From Nonomuraea longispora (GTDB lineage: Bacteria > Actinomycetota > Actinomycetes > Streptosporangiales > Streptosporangiaceae): DNA of 46,004 nt. The notes below the pieces were generated by a model that was not told the DNA's origin, did no database searches, and saw only the letters and a list, made by a program, of their open reading frames with translations. The stretch lies in contig NZ_SMJZ01000052.1 of NCBI RefSeq assembly GCF_004348345.1, forward strand, positions 1-46,004. Reading direction: 5' to 3'. A program made the translations under genes and the position numbers. Shown piece after piece: positions 45,407-46,004 of the stretch. The number at the start of each line of letters is the position of its first letter. Position 1 is the first letter of the stretch.

Positions 45407-46004
45407 ATGTCACACAAGCGGTCCGGCCTGCTATCCGGACTGATCGTCGGCCTGCTGGCCGGGCTGATCTGCGCGGCAGGGCTGGGGGCGGCCGCGCTTC
45501 TGCAGGAGAGCCTGCCCAGCGGCGTCACGACGTTCGGCAACGGACTTCCTCTCCCCCTGGCTCTTTCTCTGGTCATCGCGCTGCTGGTGGCCTTCGCCAT
45601 GGGCTCGGTGCGCCCGCGCGCCTTCGTCCTGGTGCCGTTCGCCGCGTTGTACGCGGGCGGAGCCGTGGCCGCGGGCCAGATCGCGGGGCTGGCCATCATG
45701 ATCGGCTCCGCCCAGCGCGAACCCGGCAGGCAGGCCCCCGCCGGCCTGTCCGACATCACCCTGCCCACCTTCACCGATGGCCTGCCCGGAGCGCTGGCCC
45801 TCTATCGTGACCCGCTGACGCAGACCTGGCCGACCTGGCTCTACATCGCCGTGGCGGCCCTGGCCGCCCTCGTCCTGGTCACCCTCCGGGTCACCCGCGT
45901 ACGCCGCTCGCAGCGGGCCCACGAGGCTGAGGCGAAGGCCGCGACCGAGGCCGAGGAACCGCGGGAGCCGGAATACCGGGCGCCTTTCGAACCCGCCCAG
46001 GCCC
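45407..46004 (+). CDS. Membrane protein of unknown function, cut by the window edge
   Basis: Open from ATG 45407 to the end of the window with no stop (199 codons seen). Hydrophobic segments are GLIVGLLAGLICAAGLGAAA, LALSLVIALLVAFAMG, FAALYAGGAVAAGQIAGLAI and [16 protein letters not shown], followed by an Arg-rich and then Glu/Ala-rich cytoplasmic stretch. A signal-like first helix follows a short basic N-terminus (SHKRSG). I do not recognise the family. It is divergent from gapA. Confidence 0.7.
   Translation, partial: MSHKRSGLLSGLIVGLLAGLICAAGLGAAALLQESLPSGVTTFGNGLPLPLALSLVIALLVAFAMGSVRPRAFVLVPFAALYAGGAVAAGQIAGLAIMIGSAQREPGRQAPAGLSDITLPTFTDGLPGALALYRDPLTQTWPTWLYIAVAALAALVLVTLRVTRVRRSQRAHEAEAKAATEAEEPREPEYRAPFEPAQA

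Overview
The window is GC-rich (roughly 70%) chromosomal DNA from an actinomycete, most likely Streptosporangiales (Nonomuraea/Streptosporangium-like; inferred). It carries RbpA, a SufU-type suf operon with a SufR repressor, OpcA beside glucose-6-phosphate dehydrogenase, and a gap-pgk-tpi-secG block. Many starts are GTG or TTG, and several transcripts look leaderless. I see no rRNA, tRNA, CRISPR array, prophage or insertion sequence.

Layout. 1-3.6 kb (minus): hisE-hisG and a DEAD-box RNA helicase with an arginine/glycine-rich repeat tail. 3.6-10.0 kb (minus): a complete suf iron-sulfur assembly operon, sufR-sufB-sufD-Rieske-sufC-sufS-sufU-sufT, with a SufR-type operator and an iron-box-like site upstream. 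10.1-16.7 kb: a Bcr/CflA-type efflux pump, an ABC exporter pair, a second MFS pump, an unknown membrane protein and an EamA exporter. 17.0-23.9 kb (minus): a tightly overlapping operon that looks like hydroxyproline/proline-isomer catabolism. It encodes a three-part flavin/iron-sulfur dehydrogenase, a deaminase reduced by an internal deletion, two proline-racemase-family enzymes, a pyrroline-carboxylate reductase-like protein and a GntR regulator. 24.0-28.6 kb: heme A biosynthesis genes ctaA (plus) and ctaB (minus) flank an arsR-CDF-prsW operon (minus). 28.9-37.1 kb (plus): tkt-tal-pgi-zwf-opcA-pgl, the pentose phosphate block. 37.2-41.3 kb: adenosine deaminase, a coiled-coil protein, a stand-alone Clp N-domain protein, an ACT-GNAT acetyltransferase and two decayed gene remnants. 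41.4-45.2 kb (minus): gapA-pgk-tpiA-secG-rbpA. A membrane protein runs off the right edge.

How it fits together. As I remember actinobacterial genomes, suf genes, an ABC exporter, ctaA, ctaB and the tkt-to-pgl genes usually lie close together. Here that backbone is interrupted by blocks of accessory genes, most clearly the hydroxyproline-like operon between the ABC exporter and ctaA. Iron-sulfur assembly, heme A synthesis and NADPH supply would be the core roles.

The most notable observations are the in-frame, microhomology-flanked deletion in the deaminase gene that keeps translational coupling on both sides; an exact match to the remembered mycobacterial SufR operator plus an iron box before sufR; a DasR-like site before gapA; the metal-efflux/PrsW operon; and two gene remnants near 38 and 41 kb. 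I found no clearly new multi-gene system such as a defence or mobile system.
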